Source of the DNA: JBNKFV01 sp050289485
GTDB taxonomy: Bacteria; Pseudomonadota; Gammaproteobacteria; Pseudomonadales; Cellvibrionaceae
Assembly: GCA_050289485.1 (NCBI GenBank)
Contig: JBNKFV010000020.1
Span: 86,358 to 150,357, forward strand
DNA: 64,000 bases
Direction: 5' to 3'
Below the pieces are notes generated by a model that did not search any database, was not told the origin of the DNA, and saw only the letters and a program-made list of their open reading frames with translations. The position numbers and the translations under genes are program-made. Shown here one piece after another: positions 7,740 to 16,130 of this stretch (the stretch's first letter is position 1; each line of letters opens with the position of its first letter).

Positions 7740-9865
7740 TAGTGTTCTCCATGGTGTGTGTCGGTGCTGTCCTCGTCCAGGACTAACACGGCGTCAGCAG
7801 CGACCACGCCGTGGCCTTTCGGGAGTACGAATAAGGGGTTAATTTCCGAAGTCACCACGCGGTCGCCGAGGGCTGCCATCAGGCGCGAGAAATTCACAAT
7901 CACCTGTGCCAATGCGTCGGTATCTCGCGCTGGTGAACCACGGTAGCCTTCCAGCAGCGGCCAGGTGGTCAGTTCCCGCATCATGGTGTTGGCCTGGGCT
8001 AGTGACAGGCCGCCACTCTCGGGCAGCATGGCAATAGTAGTATCTTTGTACAGTTCAGCGGTAACACCCCCGGCACCTAACAGAATGGCGGTGCCCAGTG
8101 CATCTCGGTTGGCGCCGAGAATTAACTCGTGGCCGCCACTAACCATGGCTTCAACCAGAAACTGTTCGGGGCGATAGCCTACCTGTGCGGCGACGGTTTC
8201 GATCATTTGCTCGAAGCGTTCGCCAATGGTGTCGGCGTTGAGAAACAGGGCAACGCCGCCAATATCGCTTTTATGCAACAGCCGCGAATCCAATACTTTT
8301 AATACCACCGGCTCGCCCAGCTCACGTGCTGCCTCTTCTGCCTGTTCGCGTGAAGTTACGACTCTGCTGGCGGGCACGGGAATACCTGCTGCATCAAACA
8401 GCGCTTTGGCAGCTGCTTCATCCAGTGTACTGCCGGGTAGGTCGCTTAGGTCTACGAGCTCAGTAGCAGGTGCTGAGGCTTCTGGCTGTGGGTGATTGAT
8501 AGACTGATTGCTGAAATACATGGCTGCCAGCACTGCGCTGCAGCTTTCCGGTGAACTGAAGCCAGGTATACCTTCGCGGTTGAGACGTTTTAAGGTCTCG
8601 GGTGCGTAGGGGCTGACGTAGGCGAGTACAGGTTTGTCGTTAGTATCCAGGCAGTCCTGAATGGCGCCTACCACCAGGTCGGGCATGGCCAGCCCGGAGG
8701 AACCGATAATAACCACCAGTGCATCGTAAGTGTCACTCTCCAGCAGTACTCGGATAGCTTGGCGCAACAGGTCGGGTTGCAGACCTGCCAGCGTAACATC
8801 GATAGGGTTGCGATCGAGTGTAGTGGGGGTATCGCCTTGTAAGGCACGCAGCTTGGCTGCCGTATCTGGGTCTGGCGCGGGGGTATCGAAATGGCTTACC
8901 CCAAGGGCATCGGCAATCAGGGTCCCGGCGCCACCGGTTGACGTGAGTACTGCCACCCGGCGGCCAGCCAGCGCGCGACCTGCAACCAATGCCGCGGGAA
9001 TATCGAGAAACTCGTCGAAGGTGTTAGCCCGAATCACTCCCAATTCGCGGAAGAAGGCATCGTATACACGGTCTTCCCCGGCCAGCGCGCCGGTATGGGA
9101 GCTGGCGGCACTGGCGCCAGCTTCTGAGCGGCCAATTTTAAAGGCCACAAGAGGCTTACCGGCAGCGCGCGCGCGCGCTGCTACTTCGCGAAACCGCTGT
9201 GGGTTACGAATACTTTCCAGATACAAGGCTATGACCTTGGTATTGTCGTCATCGATCAAGTGGTCGATAAAGTCGCTCACGTCTAAATCAACTTCGTTAC
9301 TGGTCGATACCAGCGATGACAGACCAATGCCTCGCCCTGCCGCGCGCGATAGTAGTGCGCCCAGAATTCCTCCGCTTTGGGAAACCACTGCCACATGGCC
9401 AACCGGTAGCTGGTCCACTTCCAGGGCGCTACTGGCAGACAGAGGAATACGAGCATTGAGATTGATCAGACCAATGGTATTGGGGCCGAGAAGGCGCATG
9501 GGGCCAGCGGCTTGTTTCAGCTCTTCCTGCAATGCCAGTCCTTCGTTTCCTGCTTCGGCAAAACCACTGGCCAGTACAACGGCGGCCTTACAGCCCAGGG
9601 TTGCCAGCGAGCGCACAGCGTCGATACTGCGTCGTGCGCTCAGCAGCACCAGACCGACGTCGGGTGCTTGAGGAAGGGCCTCAACGTTGGGGAAACAGGT
9701 GAGGCCCTGAATCTCAGTCGCCTTGGGGTTGACTGGGTAGATGCTACCGCTGAAGCCGTGTTTAAGCAGGTAGGAAATAGGGCGGCCTGAGGTTTTTGCG
9801 GGGTCTGCCGAGGCACCGATAACGGCGATGCTGTTGGGATTAAGCAGTGCGTTCAGTGCTGTCAT
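7739..9865 (-). CDS. ADP-forming acyl-CoA ligase (acetate-CoA ligase family)
   Basis: A 708-residue single-chain acyl-CoA synthetase of the succinyl-CoA synthetase superfamily. Residues 5-130 form the CoA-binding Rossmann domain (SIAVIGASADPAKTSG), the middle holds the ligase domains with the phosphohistidine motif SHTGALAG at 256-263 (H257), and residues from about 480 form an ATP-grasp domain (VLKVLDSRLLHKSDIGG). It would activate the pathway's free acid with ATP and CoA. This superfamily includes the feruloyl-CoA synthetase FerA of Sphingobium SYK-6, so a hydroxycinnamate or other aromatic acid is possible, but the substrate cannot be read from sequence. ATGA overlap with the preceding hydratase gene, with a GGAGG site inside its end. 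Confidence 0.9.
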   Translation of the reverse strand: MTALNALLNPNSIAVIGASADPAKTSGRPISYLLKHGFSGSIYPVNPKATEIQGLTCFPNVEALPQAPDVGLVLLSARRSIDAVRSLATLGCKAAVVLASGFAEAGNEGLALQEELKQAAGPMRLLGPNTIGLINLNARIPLSASSALEVDQLPVGHVAVVSQSGGILGALLSRAAGRGIGLSSLVSTSNEVDLDVSDFIDHLIDDDNTKVIALYLESIRNPQRFREVAARARAAGKPLVAFKIGRSEAGASAASSHTGALAGEDRVYDAFFRELGVIRANTFDEFLDIPAALVAGRALAGRRVAVLTSTGGAGTLIADALGVSHFDTPAPDPDTAAKLRALQGDTPTTLDRNPIDVTLAGLQPDLLRQAIRVLLESDTYDALVVIIGSSGLAMPDLVVGAIQDCLDTNDKPVLAYVSPYAPETLKRLNREGIPGFSSPESCSAVLAAMYFSNQSINHPQPEASAPATELVDLSDLPGSTLDEAAAKALFDAAGIPVPASRVVTSREQAEEAARELGEPVVLKVLDSRLLHKSDIGGVALFLNADTIGERFEQMIETVAAQVGYRPEQFLVEAMVSGGHELILGANRDALGTAILLGAGGVTAELYKDTTIAMLPESGGLSLAQANTMMRELTTWPLLEGYRGSPARDTDALAQVIVNFSRLMAALGDRVVTSEINPLFVLPKGHGVVAADAVLVLDEDSTDTHHGEH

Positions 9866-10659
9866 TGTCCTGCCTCCTTTGCTCGGTCGAGAAACGCCTG
9901 CACCGATGCGCGGTGTTCTTTAGAGGTGTAGCAGATGCCTTGGGCCTTGCTGCCTTCCGCAAACACCTGATGTTCCGATAGTTCATAGCTGCGATTAAGA
10001 ATCGATTTGGTCAGGGCGATAGCGGTGCGCGAGCCGCTGCTCATCTCGTCGGCCATGGCAAGGGCGCTGCTGAGCAGGTTGTCGGCATCGCATAATTGGT
10101 CGGCAATACCCAGTTGCAGGGCTTCCTCCGCGCCTACGCGACGGCCGCTGAAAATCAAGGCTTTGGCTTTACTTAAGCCGATACGGCGCGGCAAAAAGTA
10201 CATGCCGCCGCCATCGGGAATCAGCCCCCGGGCAATATAGGCCCAGGTAAAATGGGCATACTGTGAGGCCACTACAAAGTCGCACGAAAGCGCCAGGTCG
10301 GCGCCAAGTCCGGCGGCGGCGCCGTTAACGGCGGCAATAGTGGGAACAGGGAAATTCAGCAGCAGGCTGGCCGCGTAGTGCACACCTTGCTGGCGCTGCC
10401 AGCCGTTGAACCCCACTTCGGCCGGGTCAGCGTCCATACGGGTTTTCATTCCGGCAATGTCGCCACCGGCACAAAAGCCTTTGCCGTTACCGGTGATAAT
10501 CAGAGCGCGAATTGAGCGGTCTGCACGCAGAGTTTGCAAAAGTTCTACCAGTTCCGCGCGCATAGCATCGCTCATGGCATTGCGTTTTTCCGGTCGGTTC
10601 AGGCTGAGTATGGCAACACCGTTATTGTTCGTATACTGAATCAGGGGGAGTTCACTCAT
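9862..10659 (-). CDS. Enoyl-CoA hydratase/isomerase
   Basis: A 265-residue crotonase-fold enzyme and first gene of the minus-strand operon. The CoA-binding block KGFCAGGDIAGM is near residue 63 and the oxyanion region GAAAGLGADLALSCD near 115. Where classical hydratases have two glutamates, this one has an Asp in GADLAL and an Asp in GLIPDGGG, as in PaaG-like and isomerase-type members, so simple hydration is not guaranteed. Partner of the ADP-forming ligase, with which it overlaps by four bases. An FerB-like hydratase/lyase role is one possibility. Confidence 0.9.
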   Translation of the reverse strand: MSELPLIQYTNNNGVAILSLNRPEKRNAMSDAMRAELVELLQTLRADRSIRALIITGNGKGFCAGGDIAGMKTRMDADPAEVGFNGWQRQQGVHYAASLLLNFPVPTIAAVNGAAAGLGADLALSCDFVVASQYAHFTWAYIARGLIPDGGGMYFLPRRIGLSKAKALIFSGRRVGAEEALQLGIADQLCDADNLLSSALAMADEMSSGSRTAIALTKSILNRSYELSEHQVFAEGSKAQGICYTSKEHRASVQAFLDRAKEAGQ

Positions 10660-11173
10660 TAGTATGCCTCTAGGAAGGGTTATTAAAATAAGCGCAATCG
10701 CTAAGCCTTACGAACCGCCACGAGCATGAAGAGGGCAACGGTTGGAAACTGTGTCGCGGAGGCAGGTGATTCGCAAATCGCGATCACCCTTGCCACGATC
10801 ATTAGCGGTAAAGCGTGTTGTGAGTGCTGGCATTATTGGTTGCGTGTTGTCACCGTTCAACTGAGTAAACTGGTTGTTTTATCTAACAAAAAGTTAGAAC
10901 CACTCGGTGTGGTGGCAGTCAATGGGGCGTTCCTATGGTGAGATTAACGGAGGCAAACGCTTGTCGGATAAGTTGGGGAGGTAGGGGTAATGCTTTTTCT
11001 ACCAAAACGTTTTTTTGTTGACCATACAATTAGTACTGACAGCACAGCATAAATTCTTAGTTCAGTCTTGGCAGGTATTGCGCCATAGTACGAGTGCCTA
11101 AAAGACTGCATTAAATAGCGGTAACTCAGAATAATAAGCAGGCCGGTGCACCCGGCCGCAACGAGGCTGAATA
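10660..11173. promoter_or_regulatory. Divergent regulatory region between catabolic operon and tctBA
   Basis: About 510 bases with no convincing gene; open frames at 10726-10941 (plus) and 10944-11192 (minus) show no domain or plausible composition. It must hold the promoters of the enoyl-CoA hydratase operon (minus) and of tctB (plus). A perfect 6+6 inverted repeat, TCTAAC/GTTAGA with a five-base A spacer, lies at 10882-10898 and is a candidate operator. The assignment to a regulator is not possible from sequence alone. Confidence 0.4.
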
Positions 11174-11689
11174 ATGAATGAATCAGTAGCATCGCCGGAA
11201 CAAAAGTCTAACGACTTATCTCAATCCACCAGCATACGGCAGGTTTCTATTGCTTGGTTGGAATGCATCTTTGGCGCCGTCATTGCCGTGGTATTCGCTG
11301 GTTATCTTTATGAAGCCACTCAGTTGCCGCCGCCCTTTAATCCTCGTGCGGTTGGACCTGCTGTTTTTCCTATTATCATTGGCATAGCAACACTGCTATT
11401 CGCCATTGTGCTTACCTTGCTGGGACTACTAAAAATTTACTATCGCAAGCGCTCGCGTCAGGTCACGTTTCAGCGTGTTTACTCGGTCTTGTTTGGTATG
11501 GCTTCACTGATTGGTGTGGGCATGGTGATGGAAGCCTTGGGTGCCTTTATCAGCGTAGGGCTTCTGTCGGGGTTGGTGTTGCTCGCTGGCGGTGAGCGGC
11601 GGCCGGTGTTTTTGCTGTTTATATCAGTGGCGGTAGCGCTTTTTGTTTACTGTGTTTTCGTGCTCGCACTTGGCGTGTATTTTCCCTGA
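11174..11689 (+). CDS. tctB: Tripartite tricarboxylate transporter small membrane subunit TctB
   Basis: A 171-residue protein with four hydrophobic segments after a hydrophilic N-terminal tail of about 30 residues. It has the family's early FNPRAVGPAVFPIIIG motif, which corresponds to the loop after the first membrane segment. TctB pairs with TctA and a periplasmic TctC to import carboxylates with a cation. TctA follows after 9 bases; TctC is encoded about 1.6 kb downstream on the other strand. Confidence 0.88.
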   Translation: MNESVASPEQKSNDLSQSTSIRQVSIAWLECIFGAVIAVVFAGYLYEATQLPPPFNPRAVGPAVFPIIIGIATLLFAIVLTLLGLLKIYYRKRSRQVTFQRVYSVLFGMASLIGVGMVMEALGAFISVGLLSGLVLLAGGERRPVFLLFISVAVALFVYCVFVLALGVYFP

Positions 11690-11698
11690 GGACTCAAT

Positions 11699-13183
11699 AT
11701 GTTAGACAGCCTCTTACTCGGCTTTTCGGCCTTTGCCAATCCGTTGGTATTAATTGGCCTTGTAGCCGGGGCCTTGCTGGGTTATTTGTTTGGAGCAATG
11801 CCTGGCTTGGGGCCAAGCCTGGGTGTGGCGTTGTTGATTCCCTTTACCTACGGTCTGGATCCACTGGTATCCATGGTAACGCTGATTTCCCTCTATGTGG
11901 CGGCAGAGTACGGCGGTGCCATTGCTGGAATTTTGCTTAACTCGCCAGGCACTGCCGCTGCGGTCGCCACGACGTGGGATGGCTTTCCCATGACTCAGCA
12001 GGGCAAAGCGGGGCTGGCGTTGAATATTTCCATTATTTCCTCCGGCGCTGGGATTTTTGTTAGTACGGTGCTGTTGTTTCTCACGGCAGTGCCATTGTCT
12101 GAATTTGCTGTTGGTTTGGGGCCAGGTGCTTATTTTGGTTTGGCATTGCTGGGGCTAAGCCTGGTTTATAGCTTTTCATCTGGCTCGCCACTTAAGGGCA
12201 TTATTGCGATGGGCATTGGCCTGGCGCTGGCCACAGTTGGGTTAGATGCCCAAACCGGCGTGCCGCGCTTTAGTTACAGCCCTGAGTTTTTTGAGGGACT
12301 GCCGCTGGTGCCGGTGTTATTAGGCCTTTATGCCCTGTCTGAAGTTATCTTTATGATCGAAGAGGGGCCTGCGGTGAAAACGCACAGCCAGCCTATGTCG
12401 GGTTTGTTGTCAGTGCCGATGAAAACTCTTTCGGCACTGAAATTTCACATCCTGCGAAGCTCAGTTCTTGGCTACATGATTGGGGTTATTCCAGGAGCCG
12501 GCGCGTCAATTGCGTCATTTGTGTCTTACGGTGTTGCGAAAAAAATGTCTAAAACGCCAGAACGTTTCGGGCATGGTAGCGAAGAGGGCATCTGTGCTTC
12601 TGAGTGCGCCAACAATGCAGCGGTGTCTGGGGCCTTGTCGCCGCTGCTGGCGCTGGGCATTCCTGGCTCCCCCACTACGGCGATCATGATTGGCGCGTTA
12701 ATGATTCATGGTGTTCAGCCCGGTCCATTGCTATTTACCACCGCGCCGGAGATTCCCTACACTATATTTGCCTCCTTGTGGATCAGTGTGCCGGTGATGG
12801 TATTTATTGGCCTGGCTGGGGCCCGGTTGTGGGCCCGGGTTTCTGATATTCCACGACCAGTGGTGGCAGCGATTGTGGCTGCTATCTGCCTGATTGGTTC
12901 TTATGCATCTGAGAACTCTATGCACCCGGTGTACATTACGCTTGCCTTTGGTGTACTAGGTTATTTGTTGCGCAAAGCAGCTATTCCACTAGCCCCTATT
13001 ATTCTGGCGTTGGTATTGGGTGAAATGCTCGAAACCAATTTTCGCCGCGCACTACTGATCTCAAATGGTGATCTTGGTATTTTCTATGCTCACCCGGTGA
13101 CTTTGGCATTGCTGGTGACTGCCGTATTGGCATTTGTTTTGCCAACGTTTGGTATCTTGCGCACCAGCTGGCGCGCAAGATAG
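11699..13183 (+). CDS. tctA: Tripartite tricarboxylate transporter large permease TctA
   Basis: A 494-residue membrane protein with about 11-12 segments. Family signatures are clear: GAMPGLGPSLGVALLIPFTY near residue 33, SPGTAAAVATTWDGFPM near 88, and the second copy GVIPGAGASIASFVSYGVAKK near 262 with ALGIPGSPTTAIMIGAL near 317. These are the two repeated pore regions of TctA. It would form the channel for a carboxylate delivered by the TctC protein. A Rho-independent terminator lies about 50 bases after the stop. Confidence 0.95.
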   Translation: MLDSLLLGFSAFANPLVLIGLVAGALLGYLFGAMPGLGPSLGVALLIPFTYGLDPLVSMVTLISLYVAAEYGGAIAGILLNSPGTAAAVATTWDGFPMTQQGKAGLALNISIISSGAGIFVSTVLLFLTAVPLSEFAVGLGPGAYFGLALLGLSLVYSFSSGSPLKGIIAMGIGLALATVGLDAQTGVPRFSYSPEFFEGLPLVPVLLGLYALSEVIFMIEEGPAVKTHSQPMSGLLSVPMKTLSALKFHILRSSVLGYMIGVIPGAGASIASFVSYGVAKKMSKTPERFGHGSEEGICASECANNAAVSGALSPLLALGIPGSPTTAIMIGALMIHGVQPGPLLFTTAPEIPYTIFASLWISVPVMVFIGLAGARLWARVSDIPRPVVAAIVAAICLIGSYASENSMHPVYITLAFGVLGYLLRKAAIPLAPIILALVLGEMLETNFRRALLISNGDLGIFYAHPVTLALLVTAVLAFVLPTFGILRTSWRAR

Positions 13184-13236
13184 GTAGGCGCAGAAGATTC
13201 TAGTACCGTTCAATAAATCCTGGTTCTGTACCTTGA

Positions 13237-13266
13237 CCCTTGGCGTTATTGCTAAGGGTTTTTTTT
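13237..13266 (+). terminator. Rho-independent terminator after tctBA
   Basis: CCCTTGGC (13237-13244), loop GTTATT, GCTAAGGG (13251-13258) form an 8-bp stem with one G-T pair, followed by eight T residues. It stands directly after tctA and reads on the plus strand. Confidence 0.85.
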
Positions 13267-13316
13267 GATAGCGATGTGGTATTCAGGGCAGTTGGGTAGC
13301 GTTTAATCGTTACATC

Positions 13317-13512
13317 GCTTGGGAGTGCAGAGCCGTGCAGGATTAGCCGCCGCAGTTGTTGCAGGGTTGCTGGGGCGAGCACCGAACCGGCTAGCGCATC
13401 AATTTGCGATGACTTCCGTGTTGCTCAAGGGGTTTTCCGGGTCGCCTGCGCGATGGGGTTGGAAATGTTCCAGTGTGTCTGCAGCATGGGCTAAGTGAAA
13501 CAACGGGTTTAA
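13317..13512 (-). pseudogene. Decayed MmgE/PrpD-family gene, C-terminal remnant
   Basis: Two overlapping minus-strand frames together read like the C-terminus of an MmgE/PrpD-type protein. The first gives HRAGDPENPLSNTEVIA and then stops at about 13403; the second, shifted by one base, continues QIDALAGSVLAPATLQQLRR. In the family this region reads H.RG.PENPLS..EV.AKF..LA..VL....... The shift lies near 13400-13410. No upstream part of the gene remains: the CaiB-type gene's stop is only a few bases away. MmgE/PrpD genes often accompany CaiB and tripartite transporter genes, which supports the call. Confidence 0.55.
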
Positions 13513-13517
13513 CCTGC

Positions 13518-14711
13518 TCAGAGGGTGACTCCCTGCTGGCGCATGGCTTCTATATCGTCTTTCGAATAGCCCAGTTCGGTGAGTAGGTCGGTGCTTTGTG
13601 CGCCCACCGGTTGCGGTGGCAGATTCACCTCTGTCGGACTGGCAGACATACTAAAGCCGGCAACGGGCACTGTCAGGCCATCGGCAGGGCTGTTGGGTGC
13701 GTTGTGACGATGCAGCAGGCTACGGCTGGTAATTTGCGGGTCGGCGAGGCTTTCTTCGAAGCGCCGAACCCTGGCTACTGGGATGTTGCGCTGTTGTAGA
13801 AAGTGTTCCCAGTAGTCGGCCGACATGGTGCCAATAATGCTGCTGAGGGCGGCTCTTTCCTCTGCGTAGGCGTCTAAGCGCTGGTTGTTGTTCTGTTTGA
13901 TCAGGTCTTCGCGGCCCAGTGCCGCCCAGAGTCGCCGTTGCTGTCGCAAGTTCGAGGCGGCAATCATCAGCGGTGCATCGGTGGCCTGGTAACAGCCAAT
14001 GGTGGCAAAGGCAAAAGCGTTGCCGGTCTGTTGCGGATGCTTGCCACTCCATAGGTAGTCGGTGACGTGGGGGCTGCACAGCATGGTAGCCACATCCAGC
14101 ATGGATACATCAATAAATTGCCCTTTGCCCCCATTGCGTTCACGTTGGAACAACGCGGTTGCGATAGCAAATGCGGCGGTAGTGCCGGTGGCGTAATCCA
14201 CGACGGGTGTGCCACTTTTCAGCGGTCTGTCATCGCCGTGGCCGGTCATCGCCATCATGCCAGAGAATGCCTGAATAACACTGTCGTAGGCGGTCAGTTC
14301 GCGTTTGGGTCCGGTAGCGCCGTAGGCCGATACGGAACAATAGATAAGAGCAGGGTTAAGTTGCGACATGGCCTGGTAGCCCAGCCCCAGTGCGTCGAAG
14401 GCGCCGGGCCGGTAGTTTTCCACCAGTACATCGGCAGACTGTATCAAGCGTTGCATAGCCTCTCGGCCAGCACTTGTTTTCAAGTCCAGCGCAATGCTCT
14501 TTTTATTGGAAGCCTGGGTCATGAAAGCCGTGCCCATGCTGATGTTGTTGAGGTGGCGGTCAGAACCCTGCAGGCGCGCCTGGTCGGGGGTGCTGGGCGA
14601 TTCAACCTTGATCACCTCGGCACCGAGAACGGCCATCTGGTAGCTGGCAAAAGGGCCTGCCAATACGTGCGTGGCATCGACCACACGAAGGTTGTCAAAG
14701 GCTTTCGACAT
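13518..14711 (-). CDS. CaiB/BaiF-type CoA-transferase (family III)
   Basis: A 397-residue class III CoA-transferase that moves CoA between carboxylic acids in the cytoplasm. The N-terminal DATHVLAGPFASYQMAVLGA motif, ADVLVENYRPGAFDALGLGY near residue 93 and the Asp of VVDYATG (D172, at the catalytic position) are all present. Full family length. It sits between the decayed MmgE/PrpD fragment and tctC, so it may activate the acid taken up by TctABC. Substrate not determinable. Confidence 0.9.
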   Translation of the reverse strand: MSKAFDNLRVVDATHVLAGPFASYQMAVLGAEVIKVESPSTPDQARLQGSDRHLNNISMGTAFMTQASNKKSIALDLKTSAGREAMQRLIQSADVLVENYRPGAFDALGLGYQAMSQLNPALIYCSVSAYGATGPKRELTAYDSVIQAFSGMMAMTGHGDDRPLKSGTPVVDYATGTTAAFAIATALFQRERNGGKGQFIDVSMLDVATMLCSPHVTDYLWSGKHPQQTGNAFAFATIGCYQATDAPLMIAASNLRQQRRLWAALGREDLIKQNNNQRLDAYAEERAALSSIIGTMSADYWEHFLQQRNIPVARVRRFEESLADPQITSRSLLHRHNAPNSPADGLTVPVAGFSMSASPTEVNLPPQPVGAQSTDLLTELGYSKDDIEAMRQQGVTL

Positions 14712-14724
14712 GGTTACCTCTACT

Positions 14725-14767
14725 TAGAGCCTGTTAACAGGCTCTAGTGTTAGCAGGCCTTTAGGCC
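14725..14767. repeat. Perfect 22-bp palindrome plus short hairpin
   Basis: Bases 14725-14746 form a perfect palindrome centred on GTTAAC (half-site TAGAGCCTGTT). It is followed at 14756-14767 by a GGCCT/AGGCC hairpin. It lies between tctC (upstream on the minus strand) and the CaiB-type gene. It may act as a terminator or operator. Related strings (ACAGGCTCTAG, GGCCTGTTAGCACAA) recur near 44284, 47932 and 48123. Confidence 0.6.
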
Positions 14768-15769
14768 CTAGCGGAGAACGCCTGCCGTTTTGAGTTGCTT
14801 TTTAGCGACCTTGGATACGTTTTCGACGAATTGTGTGTAGGCTTCGGGGCCTTTCCATGAATCTACGACGCCAGACGCGCGGGCATACTGCTGATAATGT
14901 TCACTGCGCATGGCTTCATGAAACGCAGCGGCAATTTTTTCCTGGGTTGCCTTAGGAATGCCGGCCGGACCAAAAACCCCACGTACCTGCACCCAACTGG
15001 TATCTACCTGATAGCCTTGCTCGCCAAACGTTTTGACGGCCGGCAACCCGGTGAGCCGCTCGGCCCCTAATACCCCTATACCCTTGAGACGACGAGCCTC
15101 AATAAATGACAACGTTGATCCCAGGTTGGATACCCCCACATCGATATGCCCGCCGAGCAGTGTGCTGATGATATCCGGGGTGGAATTGAAACCGATCCAG
15201 TTGAATTTAACGCCGGCTGCGTCCTCCAGCATCGACATACCAATATGTTGCATGGAACCAACCGGTCCGTAGCCGCCGACACTGACTTCACCATCACCCT
15301 TACGGGCTTTAGCAATCAAGTCATCGACATTGTTGATGTCGGAATCGGCGCGCACAAACAGCAGAATGGCATCTTCCTGGGTAGAGGCTATCCAGGAAAA
15401 ATCCTCGGGGCTGAAAATACCCTTCAGGTTGGTCAACATGCTAGTCAGGTGAGTGACCGTGTTGATGCCGAGGGTCTGCCCATCGGGGGTAGCGGGGCGC
15501 ACCTTATTCAATTGACTGGCACCACCGCCGCCGGGCGCATTGATGACGATGACATGCTGGCCAATCAGTGGTTCCAGGCTTTTGGCCAGGGTACGTATGA
15601 AAACGTCAGACGATCCGCCGGCTTTGGTGTTGAGTACGATCTTTACCGGCCCGGTAGGCCACTCGCTGTTCTCAGCGGCATTACTGACCGTGCTGAGTAG
15701 TGCACTCCAGGAGACCAGTGTAATGGCTAGCAGTCGGCGAACGCCGGTGATGATATGGCAAACCTGCAT
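14768..15769 (-). CDS. tctC: Tripartite tricarboxylate transporter binding protein (TctC/Bug family)
   Basis: A 333-residue periplasmic binding protein. The signal peptide ends near residue 31 (STVSNAAEN). The Bug-family hallmarks follow: P.KIVLNTKAGGSSDVFIR near residue 43, then a GGGGASQLNKV block near 82. It would hand a carboxylate to TctAB. Oddly it is on the opposite strand from tctBA and separated by the CaiB-type gene; it may be cotranscribed with that CoA-transferase. The LysR gene upstream on the same strand is the likely regulator. Confidence 0.88.
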   Translation of the reverse strand: MQVCHIITGVRRLLAITLVSWSALLSTVSNAAENSEWPTGPVKIVLNTKAGGSSDVFIRTLAKSLEPLIGQHVIVINAPGGGGASQLNKVRPATPDGQTLGINTVTHLTSMLTNLKGIFSPEDFSWIASTQEDAILLFVRADSDINNVDDLIAKARKGDGEVSVGGYGPVGSMQHIGMSMLEDAAGVKFNWIGFNSTPDIISTLLGGHIDVGVSNLGSTLSFIEARRLKGIGVLGAERLTGLPAVKTFGEQGYQVDTSWVQVRGVFGPAGIPKATQEKIAAAFHEAMRSEHYQQYARASGVVDSWKGPEAYTQFVENVSKVAKKQLKTAGVLR

Positions 15770-15945
15770 TAAAACGATCTCCGTGAATAGGCACCGTGAT
15801 TATGGATTTATAAGGCGGTTTATAAAAAACGGATACTGCAGCCAATATCCCAAAAACGAGGCCGGGCCACGACTGAGCATTTGTCAGTGCTCAGGTTACT
15901 TTAGGTTAGCCAAGGGGCTGGTGCTTGGGCTTATCAACTATTCAC
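15770..15945. promoter_or_regulatory. Upstream region of tctC
   Basis: The stretch contains the tctC promoter region on the minus strand. I see no gene. An AT-rich patch at about 15805-15840 could hold the promoter, but no clear consensus stands out. The repeat listed next begins at 15946. Confidence 0.3.
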
Positions 15946-16076
15946 CCGCAACAAAATAGACCTACTTATCTATTTTGTTGCACGCCTTGGCATTTTGTTA
16001 GACGCCTTGGAAAGGCCCGTGGAATTTTACGAAACCCCTTGTATTTTCAAGGCTTACACAGGCCTGCGGCCAATGG
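15946..16076 (+). repeat. Intergenic repeat family 1, copy A
   Basis: Starts CCCGCAACAAAATAG, has the arm CTATTTTGTTG about 10 bases later (an internal hairpin), and continues through GGAATTTTACGAAACCCC and TATTTTCAAGGC to CCTGCGGCCAATGG. It matches 37922-38032 in the same orientation and 50571-50680 in reverse. Copy A carries an extra tandem duplication of about 20 bases (ATTTTGTTGCACGCCTTGG, then ATTTTGTTAGACGCCTTGG). Intergenic and non-coding. Confidence 0.8.
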
Positions 16077-16130
16077 CGGCGTGTCCGTGCGCCGCTTATT
16101 AACCCAACAATAATGGTTGCCGGGTTAATA
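16074..16130 (-). repeat. Intergenic repeat family 2, copy A
   Basis: On the minus strand it reads TATTAACCCGGCAACCATTA then TTGTTGGGTTAATAAGCGGC and GCACGGACACGCCGCCAT: an inverted repeat TTAACCC/GGGTTAA followed by a GC-rich hairpin. It abuts copy A of family 1. The stop codon of the LysR gene (16125-16127) lies inside its outer arm. Related copies are near 23722, 42683 and 44190. Confidence 0.75.

Noticed and set aside
8730..9671. 313-codon plus-strand frame opposite the ADP-forming ligase gene
   Set aside because: Ser/Arg/Ala-rich antisense shadow caused by codon bias of the ligase gene.
10726..11192. Open frames of 71 codons (plus) and 82 codons (minus) in the divergent region
   Set aside because: No domain, unlikely composition, and they would occupy the promoter region of two divergent operons.
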